Part shown: piece by piece, positions 9,925-18,490 of the stretch
Layout of the letters: each line of letters opens with the position of its first letter
Numbering within the stretch: the first letter of the stretch is position 1
Source: Mycolicibacterium tusciae JS617
GTDB lineage: Bacteria > Actinomycetota > Actinomycetes > Mycobacteriales > Mycobacteriaceae
Reading direction: 5' to 3'
DNA length: 64,000 nucleotides
Assembly: GCF_000243415.2 (NCBI RefSeq)
Contig: NZ_KI912270.1
Span: forward strand, 5,227,837 to 5,291,836
Made by a program: the position numbers and the translations under genes
Notes under the pieces: model-generated
What the model was told of the DNA's origin: nothing
The model's database searches: none
Seen by the model: the letters and a program-made list of their open reading frames with translations, nothing else

Positions 9925-10443
9925 CTAGGTTTCTGTGCCCCAAGGCCGTCGGAGCGCCACGAGCAGCTCGATCGCCTCCCCTCGTTCTTGCTCTTCAAGC
10001 CAGGGCATCATCCGCACGATCCCCTCCTCGGCCTCACGGGCTGCGCGGTCCAAATCGTCAAGGAGCGCTTGGCGCGCCTCCCCGTCGATCCCGCTCTGGT
10101 GAGCCGACAGCGTTGCCCGCATTGAAAGAACCTGGCGCGCCAGAGCGTATCGGTCACCGACTCCTGGAGCCACCGCCGCTGTGTCATCCCCCTGAGCGAG
10201 CTTGTTCTGCTTCGGGGTTGCGACACCGCCGGCTAGTACAGCCTCGACACTCCCCGGCTCCCACTCCAGAGCGGTTTCCAGGCCGATCCGGACCCGCGAC
10301 CATAGCTTGCCGGGCCGGCGGTTGCGTTCAATATCCCGGAGCCGCTCTACAGAAATCCCCGCGGCCGCAGCAGCCGCCTCCTGCGTCAGGCCCAACTCTT
10401 TGCGGCGGCCCCGGACGGCGACACCGAGCTGTTCCCACGACAT
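9925..10443 (-). CDS. XRE-family HTH regulator
   Basis: A Cro/C1-type helix-turn-helix fills residues about 5-55: WEQLGVAVRGRRKELGLTQ, then AAAAAGISVERLRDIE as the recognition pair. A helical C-terminal region of about 110 residues, rich in Arg/Glu, probably dimerises. An alternative ATG at 10455 would add four residues and is preceded by CAGG; I keep 10443 because homologues usually start close to the HTH. It is divergent from the WhiB gene at 10748 across a 300-base region with repeated ACCGGTAA-type motifs, so it probably controls both genes. Confidence 0.8.
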   Translation of the reverse strand: MSWEQLGVAVRGRRKELGLTQEAAAAAAGISVERLRDIERNRRPGKLWSRVRIGLETALEWEPGSVEAVLAGGVATPKQNKLAQGDDTAAVAPGVGDRYALARQVLSMRATLSAHQSGIDGEARQALLDDLDRAAREAEEGIVRMMPWLEEQERGEAIELLVALRRPWGTET

Positions 10444-10455
10444 AGTGCACAACAT

Positions 10456-10747
10456 TTTGCCTGAAATACCGGCAAAACACGCCCGTTGAACCGGTAAAAC
10501 TCAGCTCAATCTGGCATCTCAACGATGAACCTACGGACTCGATCAGCGGCGAGGCATCATCTCGCTCACACCCAACCGCCCTGCAAGGCGTCGCAGCTGG
10601 ACCAGAGCCGGTAATAAATCCGCGGTCGCTGAACCATTGAACAGCTCGGATTCAGTTCGAGGTAGACAAAACCGGCAACTTACTGCTAAAGTTACCGGTT
10701 ACCACCGTTGATTACCGGTCGGGGCCGTCACGGAAGGACGAAACGGC
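10456..10747. promoter_or_regulatory. Divergent regulatory region with repeated CCGGTAA-type motifs
   Basis: Between the XRE and WhiB genes. TACCGGCAAAAC (10467-10478) and AACCGGTAAAAC (10489-10500) are direct repeats exactly 22 bases apart, two helical turns. Related sites: AGCCGGTAATAA (10606-10617), AAACCGGCAACTT (10669-10681), GTTACCGGTTACC (10691-10703) and ATTACCGGT (10711-10719). The first site also sits in a TTTTGCC/GGCAAAA inverted repeat. Likely operators for the XRE protein. Confidence 0.6.
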
Positions 10748-11179
10748 ATGACAAAGACTCAAAAGACTCCGGCAGATGCCCGAATCGCCGACTTCGAGCA
10801 GGCGATCGGCGTGCGGCTGTACCAAACCGAAGCCGTCACTCCGTGCCAAACCGTTGATCCGCGACGATCCCCCAGCGGGCGATACCTGTGGTTCTCACCG
10901 TTCAAGGACAAGGTCCACGCGGTGCGGGCGTGTCAGGAATGCCCGTTCATCGGCCGGTGTGGGTACAACGCGGTTGCCGGCCGTGAGACCCACGGTGTGT
11001 GGGGCGGCGTCGCGCTGCCGGGCATTCACGGTCATGTCGAGGATCTCGAAGCGGCCTACGTCGTGCTTCTGCGTCAGTTCAAACGCCGCATGCCCATCGA
11101 ACTTCCCAACCTTGCAGAACCGCCGATGCCATCAACCTCGGTGCGTCGTCGCCGTAACGGTGACCCTGCTGCTGCATGA
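10748..11179 (+). CDS. WhiB-family iron-sulfur regulator
   Basis: 143 residues with four WhiB cysteines: Cys33, then Cys62-x2-Cys65-x5-Cys71, followed by the GVWGG turn at 83-87. These ligate a 4Fe-4S cluster in the family and the GVWGG turn contacts sigma factor. The Arg-rich tail (VRRRRNG) would bind DNA. The N-terminal 30 residues are longer than in WhiB1-type proteins. The start has GGAAGGACG upstream. Paired with a divergent XRE gene, as is the second WhiB gene at 31684. Confidence 0.85.
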   Translation: MTKTQKTPADARIADFEQAIGVRLYQTEAVTPCQTVDPRRSPSGRYLWFSPFKDKVHAVRACQECPFIGRCGYNAVAGRETHGVWGGVALPGIHGHVEDLEAAYVVLLRQFKRRMPIELPNLAEPPMPSTSVRRRRNGDPAAA

Positions 11180-11318
11180 CGGTTGAAGTAATGCCGTCGG
11201 TGCCGGCCTCTGTAGTTGTTCATCGCGCATCCGCGAAGGGCCCTGGTTAGCCATAGTTCTTGGGAGACTGCAACTTTCAACCGACTCAATTCCCAGTTGC
11301 CTGGGACTAATCAAGGAG

Positions 11319-11687
11319 TCACGAGTCGGGTTCCGGTGGCTCGACGTAGGGTTCGGGCAAGGCATTGGGATCGAATCGCGGGTCTCCGGGCGCGAGGTAC
11401 TTGGCCAGCAGGCCATCCATTTGTTCCAGGACCTGCGCGCGGGTCTGACGCAGTACCGTCGTGACGATCTGCTCGAGTTCGACATTGGTATAGGCGGTCA
11501 ACGCCTCCGGCGCGATGTCGAGATCGACCAAGGAGCCGTTGCTGTCGAAACGAGCGCGTACCGCGTCGTGTTGGCGCGGCACGGTTATCTCCTCCACTGC
11601 CTGTAGAAACGCCTTATTGCGTGCGCGCAGATGCGCGAGCGAAGCCTCTACTTGAGCTAGGTACTCGTCGTCGCTCAACGATGGCAT
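11319..11687 (-). CDS. YbaB/EbfC-like protein of ESX locus
   Basis: 122 residues. Helix, then beta hairpin (VRARFDSNGSLVDLDI), then helix (VELEQIVTTVLRQTRAQVLEQMDGLL) is the YbaB/EbfC nucleoid-protein pattern, and mycobacterial ESX loci often carry such a gene beside a secreted Gly/Pro-rich protein. It lies 6 bases downstream of the truncated ESX-type gene, so both came from one operon whose promoter has been displaced by the IS21 insertion. It may bind DNA or act as an ESX accessory factor. Confidence 0.65.
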   Translation of the reverse strand: MPSLSDDEYLAQVEASLAHLRARNKAFLQAVEEITVPRQHDAVRARFDSNGSLVDLDIAPEALTAYTNVELEQIVTTVLRQTRAQVLEQMDGLLAKYLAPGDPRFDPNALPEPYVEPPEPDS

Positions 11688-11693
11688 GGCTCG

Positions 11694-12560
11694 CTACTCC
11701 TCTGTGCCCGAACGTGATTCACGAGCTTCGCGCCGACCTTTGACCGGCTCGCTGTTGGGCGGAGTCGGTAGATGCAGTCGCTTTTCCGGGTACAGGCGTC
11801 GGTCGTCCTCGCCGTTGGGGCTTCCGCGGCCCGAACCCATCACCGGCGGCGGCATCATCGCGCCCATCGGCATGCCGACACCGGGTGAGCTTGCGACGGT
11901 CGGTGACGTCCCCGCGCTGCTGTAGGTCGGTGCGGCGACGGCTGGCGCCGCAGCGGCCGACGCCGGCGCTGAGGCCAGCGGACCTGCAGGCGCAGACGCC
12001 GGCTCGGTATCGCCCGGGACCGACCCGCCGCCCGCATCTCCAACACCTGAGCCGTCCCAACCGTCGCCTCCACCGATTCCATCGACAGCGGGATCGAGCC
12101 CATTTGCGTTCTGCGCCTGCAGCGCCGATGTTGCGGACATCGCCTGTCCCGCTCCCTGCAATAGACCTCCGGCCAGTTGGCCACCGGTCTGCTGCAGCTT
12201 CTCCCCCACGCCGCTCAATGCTCCGAGCAATGCGCCAGCAGCCCCGGCGACGGCACCGAGAACTGCCGGCAAGACGGTCTGCATCAGCTCGTCGGGCGTC
12301 TGCGACGGTGCTCCCGACGCTGCTCCGTCTTCGGGCGAGCCGGCCGTGTTCTCGTCGGCGCCGCCGACAGCACCCTGGCTGTGATCGGCACCCTCCGCGG
12401 CAGCCTCGGACACAGCCGAGGTGGGAGGCAGGTGCGTGGCATGGAGCAGCGCGCCGTTCGAGTACGTGTTGAACCCTTGCACCGCATGCTGATTCGCTGC
12501 GGATAGTTCGGTCTGCAGCTTCGTGACCATCGCCGTGTACCGGCCTTGGCTGGCGGTGAC
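11694..12560 (-). pseudogene. ESX-type secreted protein, 5' end lost to IS21 insertion
   Basis: The frame is open from 11694 up to the IS21 end at about 12560 and continues in phase upstream of the first ATG (12530) as VTASQGRYTAMVTKLQTEL. This reads like the helical N-terminal domain of mycobacterial ESX substrates, with a GFNTYSNGA motif soon after. The rest is Gly/Ala/Pro/Ser-rich, with a helical Gly-zipper stretch (PAVLGAVAGAAGALLGALSG) and a basic, charged tail. The true start and first residues are missing, so the product is probably inactive, unless ATG 12530 gives a shorter protein. Confidence 0.65.
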
Positions 12561-12708
12561 AGTCTGATTCGGGACCAGTGTGACGGTCTGATTCGGGACC
12601 CACCCGGGCTTCGGCGTGGCGTCGTGACGGCTTGATCTGGACCCACTTCCGTGGCGTCAGGAGGACCCGCATCCAGCGGTCCTCGCGGCACCGGAAGTGG
12701 GTTTCGGG

Positions 12709-14427
12709 ATGAGGGTGCGTGTGGAACTGTTCGCTGCGATCCGTCGGGACGCCCGGGTCGAGGGCATGTCGATCCGAGCGCTCGCACGCAAGCACCAAGT
12801 CGGACGCGGCACCGTTCGCCGGGCCCTCACGTCCGCGGAACCACCGCCGCGGAAGACCCCGGTGCGTTCCTCGCCCCGGTTGGATCCGTTCAAGTCGGCC
12901 ATCGACGACATGCTCCGCGCCGACCTTGAGGCGCCGCGGAAGCAACGGCACACCGCCCGCCGGATCCACGTCCGCCTCATCGAGGAACACGACGCCATTG
13001 AGGTGTCGTACTCGACGGTTCGCGACTACGTCCGCATCCGCCGCACGCAGATCGGCCTCGAAGCTGGCCGCCGGGTCGAAGTCATGATCCCCCAGGAGCA
13101 CGCGCCAGGCGCAGAAGCAGAAGTCGACTTCGGCGAGCTCTACGTCATCCTGGCCGGGGTGAAGACGAAGGTCTTCCTCTTCACATTCAGGTTGAGTTAC
13201 TCCGGGAAGGCGGTGCACCGGATCTACGCCACCCAAGGCCAAGAGGCGTTCCTCGAGGGCCACATCGCCGCGTTCAACGAGATCGGCGGCATCCCCGCCC
13301 GGCACGTCCGGTACGACAACCTCACCGCCGCAGTCACCCGGGTCGTCAACGCGCGCGGTCGTGAGCGGGTAGAGAACGACCGCTGGGTGCTGTTCCGCTC
13401 TCACTTCGGGTTCGACGCGTTCTACTGCCAGCCGGGCATCGCCGGGGCACATGAGAAGGGCGGTGTGGAAGGCGACGTCGGCCGGTTCCGCCGCCAGCAC
13501 CTCGTGCCCATGCCCGTCGTCGACTCGCTCGACGAGCTGAACGAGAAGGTCCGTGCCTTGGACGCCGCCGACGACCGCCGACGGATCTCGTCGCGGATCC
13601 GGACCGTCGGCGAGGACTTCGCGACCGAACGCGAGAACCTCGCGCCGCTCCCGGTCGAGGGGTTCGACCCCGGGCTGATGCTGAACCCGATGGTCGACCG
13701 CTCCGCGATGATCACCGTCCGCATGGCCCGGTACTCCGTCCCGGCGCGGTTCATCCACCGCCGCGTCCGCGTCTCCTTGCGCGCATCCGAGGTCGTCGTG
13801 TTCGACGGCCGACTCCAGATCGCCCGGCACGCCCGCGTCATCACAAGGGGTGGCCAGTCGGTGAACCTCGACCACTACCTCGAGGTGCTCAAGGGTAAGC
13901 CGGGCGCATTGCCAGGCTCCACCGCGTTGGCGCAGGCCCGCGAATCGGGGGCGTTCACGCCTGCGCATGAGGCGTTCTGGGCGAACGCCCGCAGGCGGCT
14001 CGGGGATGCGGTCGGCACCCGGGAACTGATCGACGTGCTCCTACTGCACCGCGCCATGGCCGCCGACGAAGTCGAAGCCGGGCTGCTCGCCGCAGTGAGC
14101 GTCGGTGCAGTCTCAGCTGATGTGGTCGCGGTCGAAGCACGCCTGCACACCACCCTCGCAGCGCCCACCGGGGCCAGTTCAGACCGTCATCCCGTTGCGC
14201 AGCCCAGCGATGGCGAACGACGAGATGGCGACGCCAAGCGCAGCCGGAAGGTCGTGTCCCTCACCGAACGCCTGCTGCTCGACCCGGCCGCGGTCATCGC
14301 CGGCCTCCCGCCCGACACCCGGCCGCTGCCGTCGATGGAGAAATACCAGCAACTGCTCGGCCGCCGCACCGGCACCGACCACCACCCCGACCCGATGAGT
14401 CCCGATGAGAGCGGAGCACCCCGATGA
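12709..14427 (+). CDS. istA: IS21-family transposase IstA
   Basis: 572 residues from ATG 12709; a GTG four codons earlier is the alternative. Near the start is an HTH (MSIRALARKHQVGRGTVRRAL). The DDE integrase core follows: AEVDFGELYV gives the first Asp, RYDNLTAAV the second, and AHEKGGVEGDVGRFRR the Glu. The C-terminal third carries the basic mu-type region (MARYSVPARFIHRRVRVSL). Its stop overlaps istB by ATGA, giving coupled expression as usual in IS21. Length is normal for the family; it looks intact. Confidence 0.9.
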   Translation: MRVRVELFAAIRRDARVEGMSIRALARKHQVGRGTVRRALTSAEPPPRKTPVRSSPRLDPFKSAIDDMLRADLEAPRKQRHTARRIHVRLIEEHDAIEVSYSTVRDYVRIRRTQIGLEAGRRVEVMIPQEHAPGAEAEVDFGELYVILAGVKTKVFLFTFRLSYSGKAVHRIYATQGQEAFLEGHIAAFNEIGGIPARHVRYDNLTAAVTRVVNARGRERVENDRWVLFRSHFGFDAFYCQPGIAGAHEKGGVEGDVGRFRRQHLVPMPVVDSLDELNEKVRALDAADDRRRISSRIRTVGEDFATERENLAPLPVEGFDPGLMLNPMVDRSAMITVRMARYSVPARFIHRRVRVSLRASEVVVFDGRLQIARHARVITRGGQSVNLDHYLEVLKGKPGALPGSTALAQARESGAFTPAHEAFWANARRRLGDAVGTRELIDVLLLHRAMAADEVEAGLLAAVSVGAVSADVVAVEARLHTTLAAPTGASSDRHPVAQPSDGERRDGDAKRSRKVVSLTERLLLDPAAVIAGLPPDTRPLPSMEKYQQLLGRRTGTDHHPDPMSPDESGAPR

Positions 14428-15233
14428 GCACAGTCACCAGCGTGACCACCACCTTGCGCCGCCGCCGCGGCCTGACCGAGGAAGCCGCCGTAGCGGCGGT
14501 CGACCAGGCCTGCCGGAGGCTCCGGCTCCCGACCATGCGGGCCCTGCTTGGCGACGCGGTCGCGGCGGCGAACAAGGACCAGTTGACCTACACCGGATTC
14601 CTCGCCGAGCTGCTCCTGGCCGAGTGCGACGACCGCGACCGTCGGTCCACCATCCGGCGCGTGAACGGCGCCGGGTTCCCGCGGAGCAAGTTCCTCGCGG
14701 ACTTCGACTTCGACGCCAACTCGAACATCAACCCCGCCACCATCCACCAGTTGGCCACCGGCGAGTGGGTGCGGAAGGGCCAGCCGCTGTGCCTGATCGG
14801 GGATTCCGGCACCGGCAAGTCTCACCTGCTCATCGGCATGGGGACCGCAGCCGCGGAAAAGGGATTCCGGGTAAAGTACACCCTCGCCACGAGGCTGGTG
14901 AACGAGCTTGTAGAAGCAGCCGATGAGAAGCAGTTGGCCCGCACGATCGCTCGTTACGGCCGCGTCGACCTGCTCTGCATTGACGAGCTCGGCTACATGG
15001 AACTGGACCGCCGCGGCGCCGAACTCCTCTTCCAGGTCCTCACCGAGCGAGAGGAGAAGAACAGCGTGGCAATCGCGTCCAACGAGGGCTTCGCCGGCTG
15101 GACCAAGACCTTCACGGACCCGCGCCTGTGCGCGGCCATCGTCGACCGCCTCACCTTCGGCGGCAACATCATCGAAACTGGTACCGACTCCTACCGGCTG
15201 GCGTCGACCCGGTCAGGGAACGCGTCGCGGTGA
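14424..15233 (+). CDS. istB: IS21-family helper ATPase IstB
   Basis: 269 residues, AAA+ DnaC-like. Walker A is LIGDSGTGKSHLLIGM (about residues 127-142) and Walker B is LLCIDELGYME. A sensor-like FGGNIIETGTDSYRL motif lies near the C-terminus. It assists IstA in target selection. Full length. The last 20 or so residues closely match the C-terminus of the P-type ATPase encoded at 22514-24493, both as protein and as DNA. Confidence 0.9.
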   Translation: MSTVTSVTTTLRRRRGLTEEAAVAAVDQACRRLRLPTMRALLGDAVAAANKDQLTYTGFLAELLLAECDDRDRRSTIRRVNGAGFPRSKFLADFDFDANSNINPATIHQLATGEWVRKGQPLCLIGDSGTGKSHLLIGMGTAAAEKGFRVKYTLATRLVNELVEAADEKQLARTIARYGRVDLLCIDELGYMELDRRGAELLFQVLTEREEKNSVAIASNEGFAGWTKTFTDPRLCAAIVDRLTFGGNIIETGTDSYRLASTRSGNASR

Positions 15234-15281
15234 CGCAATCAACCGAGCCTGTTTCGTGCGCACGCCGCACCCGGTGGGCTG

Positions 15282-15766
15282 TCACTGCGTGCTGTCCCGC
15301 GTGGTCATCGGGCGCCCCCGAAGGATCCGGCGGCGTCGCTGGAGAACCCCGAGCGCCAGCACTACCAGCGCAGACGCGGCAGCGAGCGCGCCGATGAGTG
15401 TCGCCCGTGTCTGGATCCAGCTGGAGACCACCGCGGAGACGTCAGTGAGTCCGCCACCACGGCCCGCGGCGACCGGGGCGTCGCTGGTGGCCGCCGGGTA
15501 CCAGTACCAGGCCAGATAGGCGCCGGTGAGCAGCAGGACGACAGCGGTGACCCGTGGGCCATGGCGGGCCAATCGCGCGACGTGGCGGGTGAGTCCGCTG
15601 CCTGCCGCGGCGGTGGCCAGGGCGAGCAGCAGCAGGACGGTCGCCGAGCCAGCAGCGTAGACACCGAAGACGAGCAGGAGCCCGGCATAGCTGTAGGTGG
15701 CCTGCGCCTGCGCGATGACCGCGAGGATCACCCCGAACGTGCACGACAGCGAAGCCAGCGCGTAGC
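15282..15766 (-). pseudogene. ccdA: ccdA of mer operon, 3' half (split by IS256 copy A)
   Basis: Encodes the second half of a CcdA/DsbD-type membrane thiol transporter. It begins RYALASLSCTFGVILAVI with the second CcdA cysteine in a transmembrane helix; more helices and a periplasmic loop follow. Rejoined with 17239-17641 after removing one IS copy and one 9-base target duplicate, the gene is an exact 293-codon frame (292 residues). The target duplication GCGCGTAGC is at 15758-15766 and 17239-17247. The half gene lacks a start of its own. Confidence 0.85.
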
Positions 15767-17238
15767 GAGCAATGATCAGAACCTGTGGATGACCCTCGGT
15801 GGGGCGGCATGAAAGTGGGCGCACCTTCCCGGGGATGATCTGAAGTCCAAGGTTCTCTGATCAAGACCGGCGTTGACGCGCTGGTTGGGAAGGTACGCCC
15901 ATGCTCACCGTAGTTCACGACACCGATGAGGCCAACGCCAATGACGGCGGTGGTCGGTCGTTGTTGGATGAGATCGTGCGCGACGGCGCCCGGCAGATGC
16001 TGGCCGCGGCGCTGAAGGCTGAGGTGGCCGCCTACATCGATGCCCACGCCGGTGAGCTCGATGAGAGCGGTCGCCGGCTGGTGGTCCGCAACGGCTCCCA
16101 CGCCGGGCGTGAGGTGTTGACCGCCGCGGGCGCGGTGGCGGTGACCGCGCCGCGGGTCAACGACAAGCGTATCGACGCCGATACCGGTGAGCGGCAGCGG
16201 TTTTCCTCGGCGATCCTGCCGGCGTGGGCGCGCAAGTCCCCGCAGATGACTGAGGTGCTGCCGCTGCTGTACCTGCACGGCCTGTCGACCAGTGACTTCG
16301 GGCCGGCCTTGGAGCAGTTCCTCGGGTCCAGTGCCGGGCTCTCGGCGACGACGATCACACGGCTGACCAGCCAGTGGCAGGAGGAGGCCAAGGCCTTCGG
16401 GGCCCGGGATCTGTCGGGCACTGACTTCGTCTACCTGTGGGTCGACGGCATTCACCTCAAGGTCCGCCTCGAGCAGGAGAAGCTGTGCCTGTTGGTGATG
16501 ATCGGGGTCCGCTCCGATGGCCGCAAGGAACTCGTCGCCCTGGCCGACGGGTATCGAGAATCGACCGAGTCGTGGGCCGATCTGCTGCGGTCGTGTCGCC
16601 GCCGCGGGATGATCGCCCCGGTGTTGGCCGTCGGTGACGGTGCACTGGGCTTTTGGAAGGCGATGCGCGAGGTGTTCCCGGCTACCCGCGAGCAGCGCTG
16701 CTGGTTTCACAAACAGGCCAATGTCCTTTCCTGCCTGCCCAAATCGGCGCAACCCGGTGCGGTCGCGGCGATGCGGGAGATCTACAACGCCGAGGACCTC
16801 GACCACGCGCAGGTCGCGATCAAGGCCTTCGAGATCGACTACGGCGCCAAGTACCCCAAGGCGGTCGCCAAGATCGTCGACGACGCCGACGTGCTGTTGG
16901 AGTTCTACAAATACCCAGCCGAACACTGGATCCACTTGCGCACCACGAATCCGATCGAATCAACCTTCGCCACCGTGCGATTGCGGACGAAGGTCACCAA
17001 GGGGCCGGGATCCCGCGCGGCCGGAATTGCCATGGCCTACAAGCTTATCGACGCCGCACAAGCCCGGTGGCGGGCAGTCAACGCACCCCACCTGGTCGCC
17101 CTCGTCCGTGCCGGCGCCGTCTTCCACAAAGGCAAGCTACTCGAACGCCCCGCCGACATCACACCGCCCGAGCCGGCCGAATCAACCGAAACGGAGGTCG
17201 CCTGAAACACCCCGATCCACAGGTATTGACAATTCCTC
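15767..17238 (+). mobile_element. IS256-family element, copy A (1472 bp)
   Basis: Ends GAGCAATGATCAGAACCTG and, inverted, GAGGAATTGTCAATACCTG (imperfect terminal repeats). Flanked by the 9-base duplication GCGCGTAGC. One transposase gene. Same length as copy B, with identical transposase translation, so recently moved. The transposase resembles the IS1245/IS1311 group of mycobacterial IS256 elements. Inserted in ccdA. Confidence 0.92.
15901..17205 (+). CDS. IS256-family transposase (copy A)
   Basis: 434 residues, full length. The DDE signature is YLWVDGIHLKVR (first Asp), VLAVGDGALGFWKAM (second Asp) and TTNPIESTFATVRLRT (Glu, with the family's NPIE context). A helical N-terminal region (SLLDEIVRDGARQMLAAAL) probably binds the terminal repeats. 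Intact and identical in sequence to copy B, so it is a possible source of the transposase that moved copy C, which is frameshifted. Confidence 0.93.
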   Translation: MLTVVHDTDEANANDGGGRSLLDEIVRDGARQMLAAALKAEVAAYIDAHAGELDESGRRLVVRNGSHAGREVLTAAGAVAVTAPRVNDKRIDADTGERQRFSSAILPAWARKSPQMTEVLPLLYLHGLSTSDFGPALEQFLGSSAGLSATTITRLTSQWQEEAKAFGARDLSGTDFVYLWVDGIHLKVRLEQEKLCLLVMIGVRSDGRKELVALADGYRESTESWADLLRSCRRRGMIAPVLAVGDGALGFWKAMREVFPATREQRCWFHKQANVLSCLPKSAQPGAVAAMREIYNAEDLDHAQVAIKAFEIDYGAKYPKAVAKIVDDADVLLEFYKYPAEHWIHLRTTNPIESTFATVRLRTKVTKGPGSRAAGIAMAYKLIDAAQARWRAVNAPHLVALVRAGAVFHKGKLLERPADITPPEPAESTETEVA

Positions 17239-17641
17239 GCGCGTAGCCGACCCCAAACGCAGCCATCCGGGCAGTGGGTGGGAGTCCCGCGGCTGCCCGG
17301 CCGGGGATCCGAGGCACCCGCACCGAGACCGAGCGTCCGGCTAGCATCCACAGGCCGAGAACCACCAGCAGGATGCCGACGGCCAGGCCAAGCGACGGCG
17401 CGGCGCGAATCAGCCCTCGGGCGCCGGCGCTGACTACCAGGCCAGCTGCCGCGAGGGTGCCGGCGAACCCCACCGCCAACACGAGACCGGCCCGCAGCGC
17501 CCGCAGCAGCCGCACCGGGACCGTTGAGGCATCGGTGTCGCCGAGGGTGTGGGTGATCCAGGCCGGGAGTAGCGCGAACCCGCACGGGTTCACGGGCGCG
17601 ACCATGCCGGCCGCGAAGGCGAGGGTGAGCAGTCCGCCCAT
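17239..17641 (-). pseudogene. ccdA: ccdA of mer operon, 5' half
   Basis: Starts ATG 17641, 4 bases after the redoxin lipoprotein gene. The first helix holds the CcdA signature APVNPCGFALLP with the first active cysteine, then two more transmembrane helices. It is cut after MAAFGVGYA by IS256 copy A and runs on into IS sequence. CcdA passes reducing equivalents from cytosol to extracytoplasmic thiol proteins, here most likely the neighbouring redoxin lipoprotein. An intact ccdA at 62921-63688 might compensate. Confidence 0.85.
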
Positions 17642-17644
17642 GGG

Positions 17645-18169
17645 TCAGGCTCCGGCCTTTGCCAGTTCGGCGGTGATCGTCGCGGCGTCGGGGTCGGTGG
17701 CGCGGAAGGTCACCGTGCCGTCGGCGTCGACGACGATCAGGGTGGACAGAGCGGCCACCTCGAATCGCCGGGAGAGTGCCGCGCCATCGTCGATTGCGGC
17801 CGGTACGTGTTCGGCGTCGACGGACTCCATGAAGTCGCCGATCAGGGCCTTGGATTCGCCGGGGTCCATGTCGACGGCGAGGAAGCTTGCCACGGTGCCG
17901 GCGTTCTCGGCGGTGGTGGCGGCCTCGCCGAGGGACCGGACGCCGTTGACGCATTCGCCGCACCCGACGGAGAAGAAGAACACCGCGGTGGGCTTCCCGT
18001 TGGCGGGCAGGCTGATCTGCTGGCCATCGACGCTGGTCACGGTGGCGGGTGAACCGGAACCGGCGGTCGCGGGGTCGGCACTGTTGCCGCAGGCGGTCAG
18101 GGTCAGCGATCCGGCGGCGAGTACGGCGGCGATCGAGAGCGCGGCGTGGTGGCGGCGGGTGATTCTCAT
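17645..18169 (-). CDS. Thioredoxin-like lipoprotein (redoxin) of mer operon
   Basis: 174 residues from ATG 18169; upstream open frame is Arg/His-rich noise. A signal peptide ends in the lipobox LTAC, so it is anchored outside the membrane. The mature part is a TlpA/redoxin fold: AVFFFSVGCGECVNGV holds a CGEC active site, and LSTLIVVDADGTVTF the later strands. It probably reduces thiols or delivers metal ligands outside the membrane, recharged by the adjacent CcdA. Such redoxin-CcdA pairs accompany mer genes in actinobacteria. Its start overlaps the upstream gene's stop by 4 bases. Confidence 0.8.
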   Translation of the reverse strand: MRITRRHHAALSIAAVLAAGSLTLTACGNSADPATAGSGSPATVTSVDGQQISLPANGKPTAVFFFSVGCGECVNGVRSLGEAATTAENAGTVASFLAVDMDPGESKALIGDFMESVDAEHVPAAIDDGAALSRRFEVAALSTLIVVDADGTVTFRATDPDAATITAELAKAGA

Positions 18170-18471
18170 CGGTTCTGCTCGTCCTTCGGGTCGACGTTTT
18201 CGTTGGTGGGCATGGGCGGGCAGCAGCCGTGGCCGGCGGTGCCGCCGCCGCGGCGGGAGATGGCAATCAGCGCGAGGATCGCCAGGGCGATCCCGGCGCC
18301 GATGACCCACGGGTTGCGGAGGAACGCGCCGATACCGGCGATCGCGCCACCGGCGATGAGGATGGGGAGCAGGGCGCAACAGGCGACCATGAGCAGCGCG
18401 GCGCCGGCTCCGAGGAGCAGGCCGCTGCCTCCCGGGCGATCGTCGTGGTTGGACATCATCGGTGTTCTCAT
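18166..18471 (-). CDS. Small mercury transport-type membrane protein (MerT/MerH-like)
   Basis: 101 residues from ATG 18471; ATG 18459 (MMSNHDD) is possible. Two transmembrane helices; the first contains vicinal cysteines, VACCALLPILI, as in MerT-type Hg(II) importers. A second Cys pair, GHGCCPPMP, sits in the cytosolic tail. The design fits handing Hg(II) from membrane to MerA. In mycobacteria the comparable protein is MerH; I cannot separate MerT-like from MerH by reading. Lies between merB and the redoxin gene in the operon. Confidence 0.7.
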   Translation of the reverse strand: MRTPMMSNHDDRPGGSGLLLGAGAALLMVACCALLPILIAGGAIAGIGAFLRNPWVIGAGIALAILALIAISRRGGGTAGHGCCPPMPTNENVDPKDEQNR

Positions 18472-18490
18472 TCCCTTCAGTGGGTATGGG

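Larger units (their letters stand above)
12557..15233 (+). mobile_element. IS21-family element, right end not found
   Basis: Carries overlapping istA and istB. The left end has three related repeats typical of IS21 termini: GACAGTCTGATTCGGGACC (from 12558), GACGGTCTGATTCGGGACC (from 12582) and GACGGCTTGATCTGGACCC (from 12626). No inverse copy of these occurs between the istB stop and the end of ccdA at 15282, so the right end seems deleted or replaced by the mer/ccdA block. The left boundary is approximate. Confidence 0.75.

Noticed and set aside
11719..13968. 749-codon minus-strand open frame
   Set aside because: Antisense to istA for most of its length, with no recognisable protein features.
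15442..16935. 497-codon minus-strand open frame, repeated at the other IS256 copies
   Set aside because: Antisense of the IS256 transposase; repeats only because the IS repeats.
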